Source: CAYGTK01 sp964352775
Lineage (GTDB): Bacteria; Bacteroidota; Bacteroidia; Chitinophagales; CAIOSU01
Assembly (NCBI GenBank): GCA_964352775.1
Contig: CAYGTK010000003.1
Coordinates: 5,360 to 69,359 of the forward strand
Direction: 5' to 3'
Length of the DNA: 64,000 bases
A program made the translations under genes and the position numbers. Positions 27,198 through 35,657 of the stretch are shown in pieces. Numbering within the stretch: position 1 is the stretch's first letter; every line of letters starts with the position of its first letter. Below the pieces are notes generated by a model. That model was not told the DNA's origin. It saw only the letters and a list, made by a program, of their open reading frames with translations, and ran no database searches.

Positions 27198-28826
27198 ATA
27201 CTTAGCAACTATAGGCATTCTTCGGCCCATACCAAAGGCTTTTGGAGATACCCTTAGCATTGGGGCGGTTTGGTAGCGTTTCCACTCACTCATGTTCACC
27301 ATACGTAGTACACGGTCTACTAAGGCTTTGTCAAATCCCATTTCAATAATGTCAGCGGGGCTTTTACGCTCTTCTATGTATTGGAATAGTACCTCATCCA
27401 AAATATCATAATCAGGCAATGAATCACTATCCTTTTGGTCTGGTCGAAGCTCAGCAGAAGGTGGCTTAGTAATGATGTTCTCAGGAATTACCTCTCCATT
27501 ACGATTTATATAGCGAGCCAGCTCGAAAACTTCGGTTTTGTAAACATCGCCTATTACCGAAATACCACCACATAAGTCGCCATAAAGCGTTCCATAGCCA
27601 ACAGCAGCCTCACTTTTATTGGTAGTGTTCAACAATATATAACCTAACTTATTGGATAGGGCCATAAGTATTACGCCTCTTGAACGGGCTTGTAAGTTCT
27701 CTTCTGCTACACCAAAGGGTAAACCCTCAAAGTGCGGTTCCATCATGCCTAAAAAGGTACTATACGCCTCTTGAATGGGAATTATCTTCGACATACAGCC
27801 TAGGTTCTCTACCATTCTTTCTGAATCAGAAACAGAATGATCACTGGAATACTCGGAAGGCATCATCACCGCTAAAACATTTTCTTTACCCAAAGCTTCC
27901 ACCGCCAAGGCTAGGGTTACTGCAGAATCAATTCCACCTGACATCCCAAGGGTAGCTTTCTTAAAACCCAACTTGCCGAAATAATCACGAATACCCATAA
28001 CCAGGGCATCATTTATTAAGGCTATTTTGTTTTTAGCGTTCTCTTTAGCTTCCTTTTTAGCAACTACCTCATCAAGATCGTAATAGCGGTAACTCTCCTC
28101 AAAATAGGGTAGCTCATCTACCACTACTTCATCTTGGTTGATCACTATAGAACCACCATCAAAAAGCAATTCTGTTTGCGCACCTATGTGGTTCACATAA
28201 AATATCGGCAGCTTGTATCGCTCTGCATTGGCCTTTACCACTTCCAAGCGGGTCGCTGCCTTATTATGAGTAAATGGTGAGGCAGATAGGTTCACCATAA
28301 AGTCAGGCTGTTGGCCTATCATTTCATCCATTGGGCAAATGGTATACATTGGGTTGTCATTCCCTACGTTCCAAATGTCTTCACAAACCGTAATTGCTAT
28401 GCGTTTGCCTTTATACTCTACTACTTGAAACTCACTAGCTGGCTCAAAATAGCGGTATTCATCAAACACATCGTAGGTAGGTAGCAATGCTTTATGTGCA
28501 ATGTGCTCTACTTTTCCATCTACAATAAAATAGGCTGAATTGAATAGGTCTTTACCTTCTATTCGCGGATTACGCGATGGCGAACCCACTACAATGGCAA
28601 TGCCATCAGTTTCTTTAGCTAGGCGATCGATAACTCCTTCACATTGCTCAATAAAATCTTCAAACTCTAAAAAATCGCGAGGTGGATAACCACAAACAGA
28701 AAGCTCTGAAAACACAAGTAGGTCTACCGCATCTTGTTTGGCTAGGTCAATGGCCTGCTTCATTTTCTGAAAGTTGTGTTCGAAATTACCGATGTGGTAA
28801 TTGCTTTGGCTAATGGCTATTCTCAT
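27189..28826 (-). CDS. nadE: Glutamine-dependent NAD+ synthetase
   Basis: 545 residues: an N-terminal nitrilase-type glutaminase (1-260) with the triad E41, K112 and C148 (AITVCEDIW), then the ATP-pyrophosphatase synthetase (270-545) with the P-loop SGGIDS at 296-301. It converts deamido-NAD to NAD using ammonia from glutamine. It begins directly after the stop of the PorT-like gene on the minus strand (0-bp gap), so both are in one transcript. The arrangement with gldB next door is common in the phylum. Confidence 0.96.
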   Translation of the reverse strand: MRIAISQSNYHIGNFEHNFQKMKQAIDLAKQDAVDLLVFSELSVCGYPPRDFLEFEDFIEQCEGVIDRLAKETDGIAIVVGSPSRNPRIEGKDLFNSAYFIVDGKVEHIAHKALLPTYDVFDEYRYFEPASEFQVVEYKGKRIAITVCEDIWNVGNDNPMYTICPMDEMIGQQPDFMVNLSASPFTHNKAATRLEVVKANAERYKLPIFYVNHIGAQTELLFDGGSIVINQDEVVVDELPYFEESYRYYDLDEVVAKKEAKENAKNKIALINDALVMGIRDYFGKLGFKKATLGMSGGIDSAVTLALAVEALGKENVLAVMMPSEYSSDHSVSDSERMVENLGCMSKIIPIQEAYSTFLGMMEPHFEGLPFGVAEENLQARSRGVILMALSNKLGYILLNTTNKSEAAVGYGTLYGDLCGGISVIGDVYKTEVFELARYINRNGEVIPENIITKPPSAELRPDQKDSDSLPDYDILDEVLFQYIEERKSPADIIEMGFDKALVDRVLRMVNMSEWKRYQTAPMLRVSPKAFGMGRRMPIVAKYLA

Positions 28827-29534
28827 CTAGAATTTTATCCCTGCGCGTAATCCGATATTGCTCAATGTTATCTTGTCGTCGTCATTATCCTCAATAACAT
28901 TTGTAAAGCCGTTGTTAAAGAAAATACCCACTAATAAAGAAGTACGACCATGTAGGCTATATTCAAGGCCACCACCAATATGCAAGCTGATATTGAAAAC
29001 CTTTGAACTTACGCCGGGCACATCTTCTTTTATGATGTTTTCATTTTCGAAAAGGTTCTCCGTTCCAGGTATACTCACATCAGCTCTTGCTGAAATGCGA
29101 ATAGAGGTCAATAAACCGAACAAACCATAATAAGTGAACCTACCGATCTCATTGGTACGGAATTTCATTGCGGCTGGAAAATTCAAGTATTGCAGCTTAA
29201 AGCGGAAATCTGCGCTTGTTGGATACAAGGGCTGCCCCAATATATTATTCATGTATTGCTGTCCACCACCGTTCAACATAACGGTAAGCCCTGTGTGTAA
29301 GGCATAATTCTGGCTGAAATTTACATCTACCAGCACACCGTATTCAAAAGCAATGCGGATACTGCTGCGCTCAATATCGCTATTTTGCGCCCGCATCCAC
29401 GAAATTCCCGGGCTAGCAACAAGTGCCGCAGAGATCTTGTGGTCTTGTGCGGAAGCACTAAAGGTTAGCATCAGCAATAATGCCGATATAAATGTGGTTT
29501 TCTGCAATAAGTAATATTGGTAACTTCGTTTCAT
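28827..29534 (-). CDS. Outer-membrane beta-barrel, PorT family
   Basis: 235 residues: a long signal peptide (about 1-29, ending FSASA|Q) then alternating beta strands ending in an aromatic terminal strand (LSNIGLRAGIKF), typical of the OMP_b-brl/PorT family. GISWMRAQN and GVLVDVNFSQNYALHTGLT are barrel strands. PorT/SprT is a T9SS component, but general PorT-family porins look similar, so a T9SS role is possible rather than proven. It is co-transcribed with nadE; gldB is divergent with only 16 bp between start codons. Confidence 0.75.
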   Translation of the reverse strand: MKRSYQYYLLQKTTFISALLLMLTFSASAQDHKISAALVASPGISWMRAQNSDIERSSIRIAFEYGVLVDVNFSQNYALHTGLTVMLNGGGQQYMNNILGQPLYPTSADFRFKLQYLNFPAAMKFRTNEIGRFTYYGLFGLLTSIRISARADVSIPGTENLFENENIIKEDVPGVSSKVFNISLHIGGGLEYSLHGRTSLLVGIFFNNGFTNVIEDNDDDKITLSNIGLRAGIKF

Positions 29535-29550
29535 CAGCTAAAGCTTTCGC

Positions 29551-30600
29551 ATGCGGAATTACTCCCCACCCTTTGTTAACATCGCTCTGTCTCTTCTGTT
29601 CTTTGCTCTCCTTTCTCTTATCAGTTGCGACTGGAGCAAAAGTACCAAAAAACCCGATGTGTCGTCGATAGACGTAGAATTGAATTGGGTAGATCTATAT
29701 CAAGATATTGCTCAAATAGATACGGCTACCATAAGCGCGCAAAGTGCTGCTATTGCAGCAAAGCATCCAGCTTTTTTTCCTTTTTATGTAGATCAAGTGA
29801 TGCAATTCGGCCCTTATGCGGCAAATGATACCGCACCATACCTAAGAAACTTCAAGGCTTATTTAGCCAACCCCTATGTTAAAGAGGTGTATGATACTAT
29901 TGCCTTGGTGTACAAAGATATGAGTAGAGAAAAGCAACAATTGACCAAAGCCTTTCAATACTTCAAATACTATTTCCCAAATAAGGCATTACCTAGTATA
30001 GTTACTACAGCGTCCAATTTTAGTTATGCCAGCTATAGTTATGATACTATTAGCCTTGCTATTAGCTTGGATATGTATTTAGGCAGCGAATACAAATTTT
30101 ATACCGCGCTATACCCCAACTACCTGACCCAAAAATTTCACAGAGCCTATATAGTGCCCGATGCCGTTCAAGTGCTTGGGAATATGTACTTTACCTATCT
30201 ACCTAAAGAGAATACTTTGCTTGCAAACATGATAGAAGAAGGTAAGCGACTCTATTTTCAAGATCTATTATTACCTGATGCTAAAGACCATAATAAGATA
30301 GGTTACCAGGTGGGACAAATAAATTGGTGCAAGGAAAATGAAGCTGAAGTATGGAATTTCTTTGTGGACAACGACTTACTGTACAGCACCAACAAGAGTG
30401 ATATGCGTAACGTACTAGAGCCTGGCCCCACTACAACTGGCATGCCCATGCAAGCCCCTGGAAGAGTGGGTGCATGGGTGGGCTGGCAGATAGTTCGCGG
30501 ATTTATGCAGAACAACCCCAAGATAACTTACGAGCAACTATTGAACCAATATGATGCGCAAAGCATTCTATCAAAGTCTAAATACAAACCAAAACCCTAG
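29551..30600 (+). CDS. gldB: Gliding motility lipoprotein GldB
   Basis: 349 residues: signal plus lipobox LLSLISC (Cys about 26), then the GldB pattern VDVELNWVDLYQDIAQID, AKHPAFFPFYVDQVMQFG, YFKYYFPNKALPSIVT and the C-terminal PGRVGAWVGWQIVRGFM, YEQLL. GldB is essential for gliding in Flavobacterium johnsoniae and belongs to a Zn-peptidase-like fold family. GldC, its usual neighbour, is missing here; a prohibitin gene follows 2 bp downstream. The start is fixed by the signal sequence. Confidence 0.9.
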   Translation: MRNYSPPFVNIALSLLFFALLSLISCDWSKSTKKPDVSSIDVELNWVDLYQDIAQIDTATISAQSAAIAAKHPAFFPFYVDQVMQFGPYAANDTAPYLRNFKAYLANPYVKEVYDTIALVYKDMSREKQQLTKAFQYFKYYFPNKALPSIVTTASNFSYASYSYDTISLAISLDMYLGSEYKFYTALYPNYLTQKFHRAYIVPDAVQVLGNMYFTYLPKENTLLANMIEEGKRLYFQDLLLPDAKDHNKIGYQVGQINWCKENEAEVWNFFVDNDLLYSTNKSDMRNVLEPGPTTTGMPMQAPGRVGAWVGWQIVRGFMQNNPKITYEQLLNQYDAQSILSKSKYKPKP

Positions 30601-30602
30601 TC

Positions 30603-31424
30603 ATGCAAAACAACGGTCTCATTCGAATAGCAGTCATCTTCTTTTTAGTAGTGGCGCTTATCGGTTTTTTCTCTAACAGTATCTTCCTTACCATTCAGCC
30701 GGGTGAAAAAGGCATCATCTTCCAACGCTTTAGCGGCGGTTTGGATAAAGAGAATATTTACAGCCAAGGCTTTCACGTGATAGCCCCTTGGAACCGAATG
30801 ATAATTTACTCTGTACGCGAAGAACAAATGGAGGAGAAAATGGATGTTCTTTCTTCCAATGGGCTCTCTATTACGGTAGATATTTCAACTCGTTTTCACC
30901 CAACTTATAAAGCATTAGGCGATCTTCACGATGAATTTGGTGTTAATTATAAAAGCAGCTTAGTAGTTCCAGAAGTGCGTTCTGCAGTACGTGAAGTGGT
31001 AGGGCGTTTTAGCCCAGAAGAACTGTATAGCACCAAAAGATCGGAAGTGGAGCAAGCAATTTTTGATAAAGTGACCAGTTCACTTAGCGATAACCACATT
31101 GAGCTGAAAGCATTGCTTATTCGTTCGGTAACCTTACCTACTACCATCTCTGATGCAATCGAGCGTAAGCTGGAACAAGAGCAGCAATCAAAAGAATACG
31201 AGTTCCGCTTGATAAGAGAGCAGAAAGAGGCCCAGCGTAAAGAGATAGAAGCAGAAGGTATTAAGCGTTTCCAAGACATCGTTAGTCAAGGTATCAGCAA
31301 GAATTACTTACAATGGAAAGGAATTGAAGCCACACAGGAATTAGCCAACTCTACCAATACTAAGGTGGTGGTTATCGGTAATTCTGACGATGGCTTGCCT
31401 CTCATTTTAGGCGGTGCTAACTAG
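30603..31424 (+). CDS. Prohibitin-family (SPFH/Band 7) membrane protein
   Basis: 273 residues: a single N-terminal membrane anchor (about 6-27), the SPFH domain (about 30-190: TIQPGEKGIIFQRFSGG, YSVREEQMEEKMDVLSSNG, VPEVRSAVREVVGRFSPEEL) and a helical coiled-coil region (195-250). It forms ring-like assemblies that often regulate FtsH; ftsH lies 4 kb away at 35658, so no direct link is implied by position. It lies 2 bp after gldB and overlaps the convergent M23 gene by 4 bp. Confidence 0.92.
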   Translation: MQNNGLIRIAVIFFLVVALIGFFSNSIFLTIQPGEKGIIFQRFSGGLDKENIYSQGFHVIAPWNRMIIYSVREEQMEEKMDVLSSNGLSITVDISTRFHPTYKALGDLHDEFGVNYKSSLVVPEVRSAVREVVGRFSPEELYSTKRSEVEQAIFDKVTSSLSDNHIELKALLIRSVTLPTTISDAIERKLEQEQQSKEYEFRLIREQKEAQRKEIEAEGIKRFQDIVSQGISKNYLQWKGIEATQELANSTNTKVVVIGNSDDGLPLILGGAN

Positions 31425-31945
31425 CGGCTAGCAAATTGCTCTGTAGGGTCTAGAAAGAACATTTTTCTGTGCCCTTGTGGTACGCTATCATCCCATCGCC
31501 AAGGGTAAGGGATGGGCGTAGCTATAGTATAATGCAAATGATCGGGCTTGCCCGCAGCATTGCCTGTATTACCTACTGTGCCTATTTGTTGTCCCTTTTT
31601 AACTAACTGAAAGCGGCCAACTTCGTAGCTATCTAGGTGTGCATAGTAATGGAATCGCCATTTAGGACCTAATACGAGCACTATTTTTCCACCTGTTTTT
31701 CTATTGCCTACTGCAAATACCAATCCGTTGGTAGCTGCTAATACGGGTGTGCCCTTTTTCGCGAATATATCAATGCCTTTGTGTGTGATAGAACGCCCCC
31801 AAGGGTGCGCCCAAAAAGACTTAGCGTTCCAATCGGCACTTGTAGCTCCTTGAACGGGTATAATGACCTTTTCGGGAACCAGGTACCCAAGAATGAAGAC
31901 GAGGAATAGAACGGCAACAAAACGAAATAGGTAACGCATGGGCAA
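31421..31945 (-). CDS. M23-family (LytM-type) metallopeptidase
   Basis: 174 residues with an N-terminal signal-anchor (about 7-22). Zn-site residues are visible: H55 and D59 in ITHKGIDIFA, H103 in YYAHLD, and H136-x-H138 in DHLHYT. These motifs are those of active M23 endopeptidases that cut peptidoglycan cross-bridges. A start two codons later is equally possible. It precedes the CCP gene's 3' end by 41 bp in the same direction. Confidence 0.9.
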   Translation of the reverse strand: MPMRYLFRFVAVLFLVFILGYLVPEKVIIPVQGATSADWNAKSFWAHPWGRSITHKGIDIFAKKGTPVLAATNGLVFAVGNRKTGGKIVLVLGPKWRFHYYAHLDSYEVGRFQLVKKGQQIGTVGNTGNAAGKPDHLHYTIATPIPYPWRWDDSVPQGHRKMFFLDPTEQFASR

Positions 31946-31986
31946 TGGTTTTAATACTTAACGCCCATGCATTTATAAATCGTATG

Positions 31987-33336
31987 CTAGCAGCCCATAT
32001 CGCTTTTAGATTGCTTGTCGTTGTTAGGGAAACACATGCCCGATGGCAGGCTACTTGGAGTGTAGCGCATTAAGTCAGGATCGCGCAATGCCGATTCTAA
32101 AAACTTAACCAGGTAATCAATTTCTATATCCGTTAAACCTAGTGGTTTAAAGTCCGCAGCTATCTGAGAGGCAGGTACGTCCGTGTTTTCAGCTACGCCA
32201 TTATTCTTGTATTCTATCAATGAACGTAGGTTAGTAAAATTACCACCATGACCATAAAATGGAGAGTCTTTTAGGTTATACAGCTGTGGCACCTTGAATT
32301 TGAACATATCTTCTGCTCTTCCGGTAAATCCTCCGCGGCCTTTTTTTGCTCCATCAGCATCTTTTGTGTCTGTGCCATAAATTCCTGGACCTTCAAGGTC
32401 ATTCATTCCTAAGGCATAAAAAGCCATGCTGTTTAATGCTGGGCCGGTATGACAAGAGTTACATTGTGCCTTACCAAAGAATAAAAGAGCACCCTCTTTT
32501 TCTTCGTCATTCATTGCGCTTACATCTCCATCTAACCATTCTTGAAAAGGAGCTTCATTAGATAATATGCTACGCTCGAAAGCAGCAATAGATAAACCAA
32601 CCGTTTCTTTAGTGTATCGTTCTTCTTTTGGTTTATCGCCAAATACGTTATCAAAAAGTGAACGATAACGTGGGTAAGAAAATAATTTAGTGGTATCAAT
32701 ATTCAACCTATGAACTGACATACCAGCGATAGCTTGTATCTCTACACCTTCGTAACCTAAGCTATTTACCGCTTTAGGCGTTCCTGGAGTCCAGCTTGCT
32801 TCGGTACCAGCGTTTAATCCCGTTGCACCAAATTGGCCATTCCATAATGTTACCGACTGATAAGCTGTGTTCATGGCCGATGGTGTACGTATAGGTTGTA
32901 AATCTAGCGAATCTAAGGGGTAAGCTGCGCTTGGGCTCCGGCCTTCGCCAGTCATACCAAAACCGTTACCGCCTTCACCCAATCCCTGCTTTAAGCATGC
33001 TTGAAAACCACCTTTTGCATGGTGGCAGCTAGCGCAAGAAAAGGTTTCCATACCTCCCACCAACTTAGGGTCTACTGCCAATGCTGATTCGTGAAACAGC
33101 ATTTTCCCTAGTTCAATCTTATCTAAACTTAAAGGGTTTTTTGGATCCTGTGGAATGGAAAATAAATCTGTTTCGTCGGGAAGACGGAAAAAATCTAATG
33201 AATTTGTTGCCGATGCTTCCAGCAATGCGCTCTCTAAACGTTGGTCTAATTCCGACGGACCAGCTTCATCTTTAGAACAGCCGCTTAAGCCAAAAACTAA
33301 TGCGATAAGGAGGGGGAGTGTAAAACGTGTATTCAT
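31987..33336 (-). CDS. Di-haem cytochrome c peroxidase-like lipoprotein
   Basis: 449 residues: lipobox FGLSGC (Cys 20) then two haem c sites, C101ASCH105 and C292NSCH296. The architecture matches MauG/CCP family proteins that reduce hydrogen peroxide in the periplasm or do related redox work. Conserved features include the IELGKMLFHE start and SIAAFERS/AFYALG before the second domain. A lipid anchor places it in the envelope. Its substrate is not established. It is divergent from metF with about 156 bp between, where a -7 box serves metF. Confidence 0.9.
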   Translation of the reverse strand: MNTRFTLPLLIALVFGLSGCSKDEAGPSELDQRLESALLEASATNSLDFFRLPDETDLFSIPQDPKNPLSLDKIELGKMLFHESALAVDPKLVGGMETFSCASCHHAKGGFQACLKQGLGEGGNGFGMTGEGRSPSAAYPLDSLDLQPIRTPSAMNTAYQSVTLWNGQFGATGLNAGTEASWTPGTPKAVNSLGYEGVEIQAIAGMSVHRLNIDTTKLFSYPRYRSLFDNVFGDKPKEERYTKETVGLSIAAFERSILSNEAPFQEWLDGDVSAMNDEEKEGALLFFGKAQCNSCHTGPALNSMAFYALGMNDLEGPGIYGTDTKDADGAKKGRGGFTGRAEDMFKFKVPQLYNLKDSPFYGHGGNFTNLRSLIEYKNNGVAENTDVPASQIAADFKPLGLTDIEIDYLVKFLESALRDPDLMRYTPSSLPSGMCFPNNDKQSKSDMGC

Positions 33337-33466
33337 ATTAGCATCGATTTGTACAGCAAAGTAAGTCAGCTAAATGACAAATGCAAGATAAACACTACGG
33401 GAATACACGTAGAAACATTTTTTATGACCAAATGTTAGGTCAATATAGGTTTTCAGCCCTAAACCT

Positions 33467-33474
33467 TAACTTTG
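33467..33474 (+). promoter_or_regulatory. -7 box TAACTTTG upstream of metF
   Basis: TAACTTTG matches TAnnTTTG and ends 18 nt before the metF ATG. A run of T (33450-33453) lies about 13 bp upstream, but a true TTG -33 box was not found. Confidence 0.45.
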
Positions 33475-33492
33475 CGGTCAATTTTAAATACT

Positions 33493-34449
33493 ATGAAAGT
33501 CGTAGACCTTCTTACTAAAGATGATAATACTATAGTCTCGTTCGAGATACTGCCTCCCTTAAAGGGTAAAAGTATCCAGGCGATATACGATATACTAGAC
33601 CCTTTGATGGAGTTCAAACCCCCATTTATCAATGTTACTTATCATCGATCAGAGTACATCTATAAAAAGATGCCCGGAGGTTATTTCAAAAAGGCGATCA
33701 CTCGTAAACGCCCAGGTACTGTAGGTATCTGTACCTCCATAATGAATCGCTATCAAGTAGAGGCAGTACCACACTTAACGTGTGGTGGTTTTACGGTAGA
33801 GGAAACGGAGGATGCCTTGGTTGACCTTTTCTATTTAGGTATTAAGAATGTGTTGGCATTGCGCGGTGATGCTGTTAAATCAGAAAGCGCTTTCTCGCCA
33901 GACCCAGGGGGGCACCCATACGCTACAGAGTTGGTAAAACAGATAAGTGCAATGAACCAAGGGCACTATTTGGAAGAAGACCTTCGTAATCCTGTAAAGA
34001 CTGATTTTTGCATTGGTGTGGCTGGTTACCCAGAGAAGCATTTTGAGTCGCCGAATATGAAGACCGACCTGAAATACTTGAAGCAGAAGATAGATGAAGG
34101 TGGTGAATACATCGTTACACAGATGTTTTTCGATAACAAGAAGTATTTCGATTTTGTGAAAAGCTGTCGTGATGCTGGCATTACTGTGCCTATTATTCCA
34201 GGGTTAAAGCCTATTACCAAAAAGCGACAGTTAACTGTTCTACCTCGTATTTTTCACGTTGACATACCTGATGAGCTAGAAGCGGCTATCCAAAAGTGTA
34301 AAGACGATAAAGAAGTAGAACGTGTTGGTATTGAGTGGGCTATACAGCAATCGAAAGAATTGGCCGCTAGCTCAGAGGCACCTTGTTTGCACTATTACAC
34401 CATGGGCCAAGTAAAGGTTATTTCTGAGATCGCCAGGGCGGTTATCTGA
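33493..34449 (+). CDS. metF: Methylenetetrahydrofolate reductase
   Basis: 318 residues from the ATG at 33493; an upstream TTG in frame overlaps the promoter box and is rejected. It reduces 5,10-methylene-THF to 5-methyl-THF with FAD. Family signatures: VSFEILPPLKGKSIQAIYD, FINVTYHRSEY, the FAD-binding NVLALRGDAV, and FCIGVAGYPEKH. The TIM-barrel length is normal (about 300). Methionine-cycle genes are not adjacent. The stop abuts the convergent birA stop with no gap. Confidence 0.95.
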   Translation: MKVVDLLTKDDNTIVSFEILPPLKGKSIQAIYDILDPLMEFKPPFINVTYHRSEYIYKKMPGGYFKKAITRKRPGTVGICTSIMNRYQVEAVPHLTCGGFTVEETEDALVDLFYLGIKNVLALRGDAVKSESAFSPDPGGHPYATELVKQISAMNQGHYLEEDLRNPVKTDFCIGVAGYPEKHFESPNMKTDLKYLKQKIDEGGEYIVTQMFFDNKKYFDFVKSCRDAGITVPIIPGLKPITKKRQLTVLPRIFHVDIPDELEAAIQKCKDDKEVERVGIEWAIQQSKELAASSEAPCLHYYTMGQVKVISEIARAVI

Positions 34450-35214
34450 TCAGATAATAAAGCCAACTTCTTTAAAAGCGTAAGCGGTTTTCTTATTGGG
34501 GTGTTGTATCACTAATCTGCCTGAGGTGTCTACCTCTGTAATTATTCCTGTTAATTCTTCGCCATTCACTAGATACATTCTGCTTTGCTGAAAACCCAGT
34601 AGGTGGTGGTAGTATTTATCTGATAAAGCCCTCTGCTTGCCTTCTTTCAATTGTAAATAGTATTGTTCAATTGAAGAGGATAGATATTCGAATATTTTCT
34701 CAGGCCCTACTAACCTTTCACCTAAAGTAAATATGGAGGCTGCATTTTTTGTCTGTTCAGAAAACCGCTCTTGGTCTACATTTATTCCAACCCCTATAAC
34801 GGAATCCGATAAATAGCTTCCCGAAATACTGTTCTCAATGAGAATGCCAGCTAACTTTTTATCGCTCACATAGATGTCGTTGGGCCATTTTATTAGCACG
34901 TTTTCTGTAGGTAGAAACTCTTGAACAGCATCACGAACCGCTAGGCTTACAGCCATATTCAGTTGAAATTGTCTGGCAGTTAGTAACCACTTTGGGAAAA
35001 AAATATAACTAGCGGTGAGGTTTTTACCCGCTTCAGCTTCCCAATTATTGCCATATTGTCCTTTTCCTTGCTGTTGGTGGTGTGCTATTATGGCAGTTCC
35101 CTCAACTGGCTTGGTTTTTGACAACAATCCTTTCGCATATTCATTCGTAGAGCTCACTTGCGATAGCTTATGGCAAACCTTTCCTGTGAACAGCGTGTTA
35201 AAGGGTTTATACAA
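34450..35214 (-). CDS. birA: Biotin-[acetyl-CoA-carboxylase] ligase
   Basis: 254 residues: the catalytic core (about 15-190) with LSQVSSTNEYAKGLL, QQQGKGQYGNNWEAEAGKN (the biotinoyl-AMP loop, here GKGQYG), LIKWPNDIYVSDKKLAGILIE and GVGINVDQERF; a C-terminal domain at 200-254. No N-terminal helix-turn-helix, so it attaches biotin but does not act as a repressor. It is convergent with metF and divergent from rsfS. Confidence 0.94.
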   Translation of the reverse strand: MYKPFNTLFTGKVCHKLSQVSSTNEYAKGLLSKTKPVEGTAIIAHHQQQGKGQYGNNWEAEAGKNLTASYIFFPKWLLTARQFQLNMAVSLAVRDAVQEFLPTENVLIKWPNDIYVSDKKLAGILIENSISGSYLSDSVIGVGINVDQERFSEQTKNAASIFTLGERLVGPEKIFEYLSSSIEQYYLQLKEGKQRALSDKYYHHLLGFQQSRMYLVNGEELTGIITEVDTSGRLVIQHPNKKTAYAFKEVGFII

Positions 35215-35222
35215 AAGATGAG

Positions 35223-35230
35223 TAGCTTTG
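35223..35230 (+). promoter_or_regulatory. -7 box TAGCTTTG upstream of rsfS
   Basis: TAGCTTTG matches TAnnTTTG and lies 31 nt before the rsfS TTG start, in the divergent rsfS/birA gap. No good -33 box. Confidence 0.4.
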
Positions 35231-35261
35231 TGAGGTTTATTTTGAAGTTTAAAAAAACGAT

Positions 35262-35645
35262 TTGAGTACTAAGGTAAAAGGAACTACCAAGAAGGTGAAG
35301 AAAAACGAACTGACTGCTGCAATTGTAGAAGCCATGAGCGACCGCAAAGCAGAGGATATTGTCAGTCTTGACCTAACTGGAATTCAAGACGCTGTAGCCG
35401 ACCATTTCGTTATCTGTCATGCCACTGCAACTACGCAGGTGAATTCTATTGCCGAGCACATTGTGGATGAAGTAAAGGATAAACTGAACGATCGCCCTTG
35501 GAATAAGTCGGGCTTTAAAAACTGCGAATGGGTATTATTAGATTATGTGGATGTCGTGGTCCACGTATTTCTGAAAGATAGCCGAGACTTCTATCAACTA
35601 GAAGATCTTTGGAGCGATGCCGTACGAACAAACCACGATGTGTAA
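35262..35645 (+). CDS. rsfS: Ribosomal silencing factor RsfS
   Basis: 127 residues beginning at TTG; no ATG lies in the leader, and MSTKVKGTTKK fits. RsfS binds ribosomal protein uL14 and blocks subunit joining. Core: AIVEAMSDRKAEDIVSLDLTG, DHFVICHATATTQVNSIAEHI, GFKNCEWVLLDYVDVVVHVF and FYQLEDLWSDA. It is 12 bp before ftsH, so probably one transcript. Confidence 0.93.
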   Translation: MSTKVKGTTKKVKKNELTAAIVEAMSDRKAEDIVSLDLTGIQDAVADHFVICHATATTQVNSIAEHIVDEVKDKLNDRPWNKSGFKNCEWVLLDYVDVVVHVFLKDSRDFYQLEDLWSDAVRTNHDV

Positions 35646-35657
35646 TACAAGAATGAA

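Noticed and set aside
33337..33492. SAM-type riboswitch before metF
   Set aside because: Only short hairpins (CTACG/CGTAG, GGTTT/AAACC) are visible; they do not match the conserved cores of SAM riboswitches I know, and the -7 box leaves a leader of about 12-18 nt.
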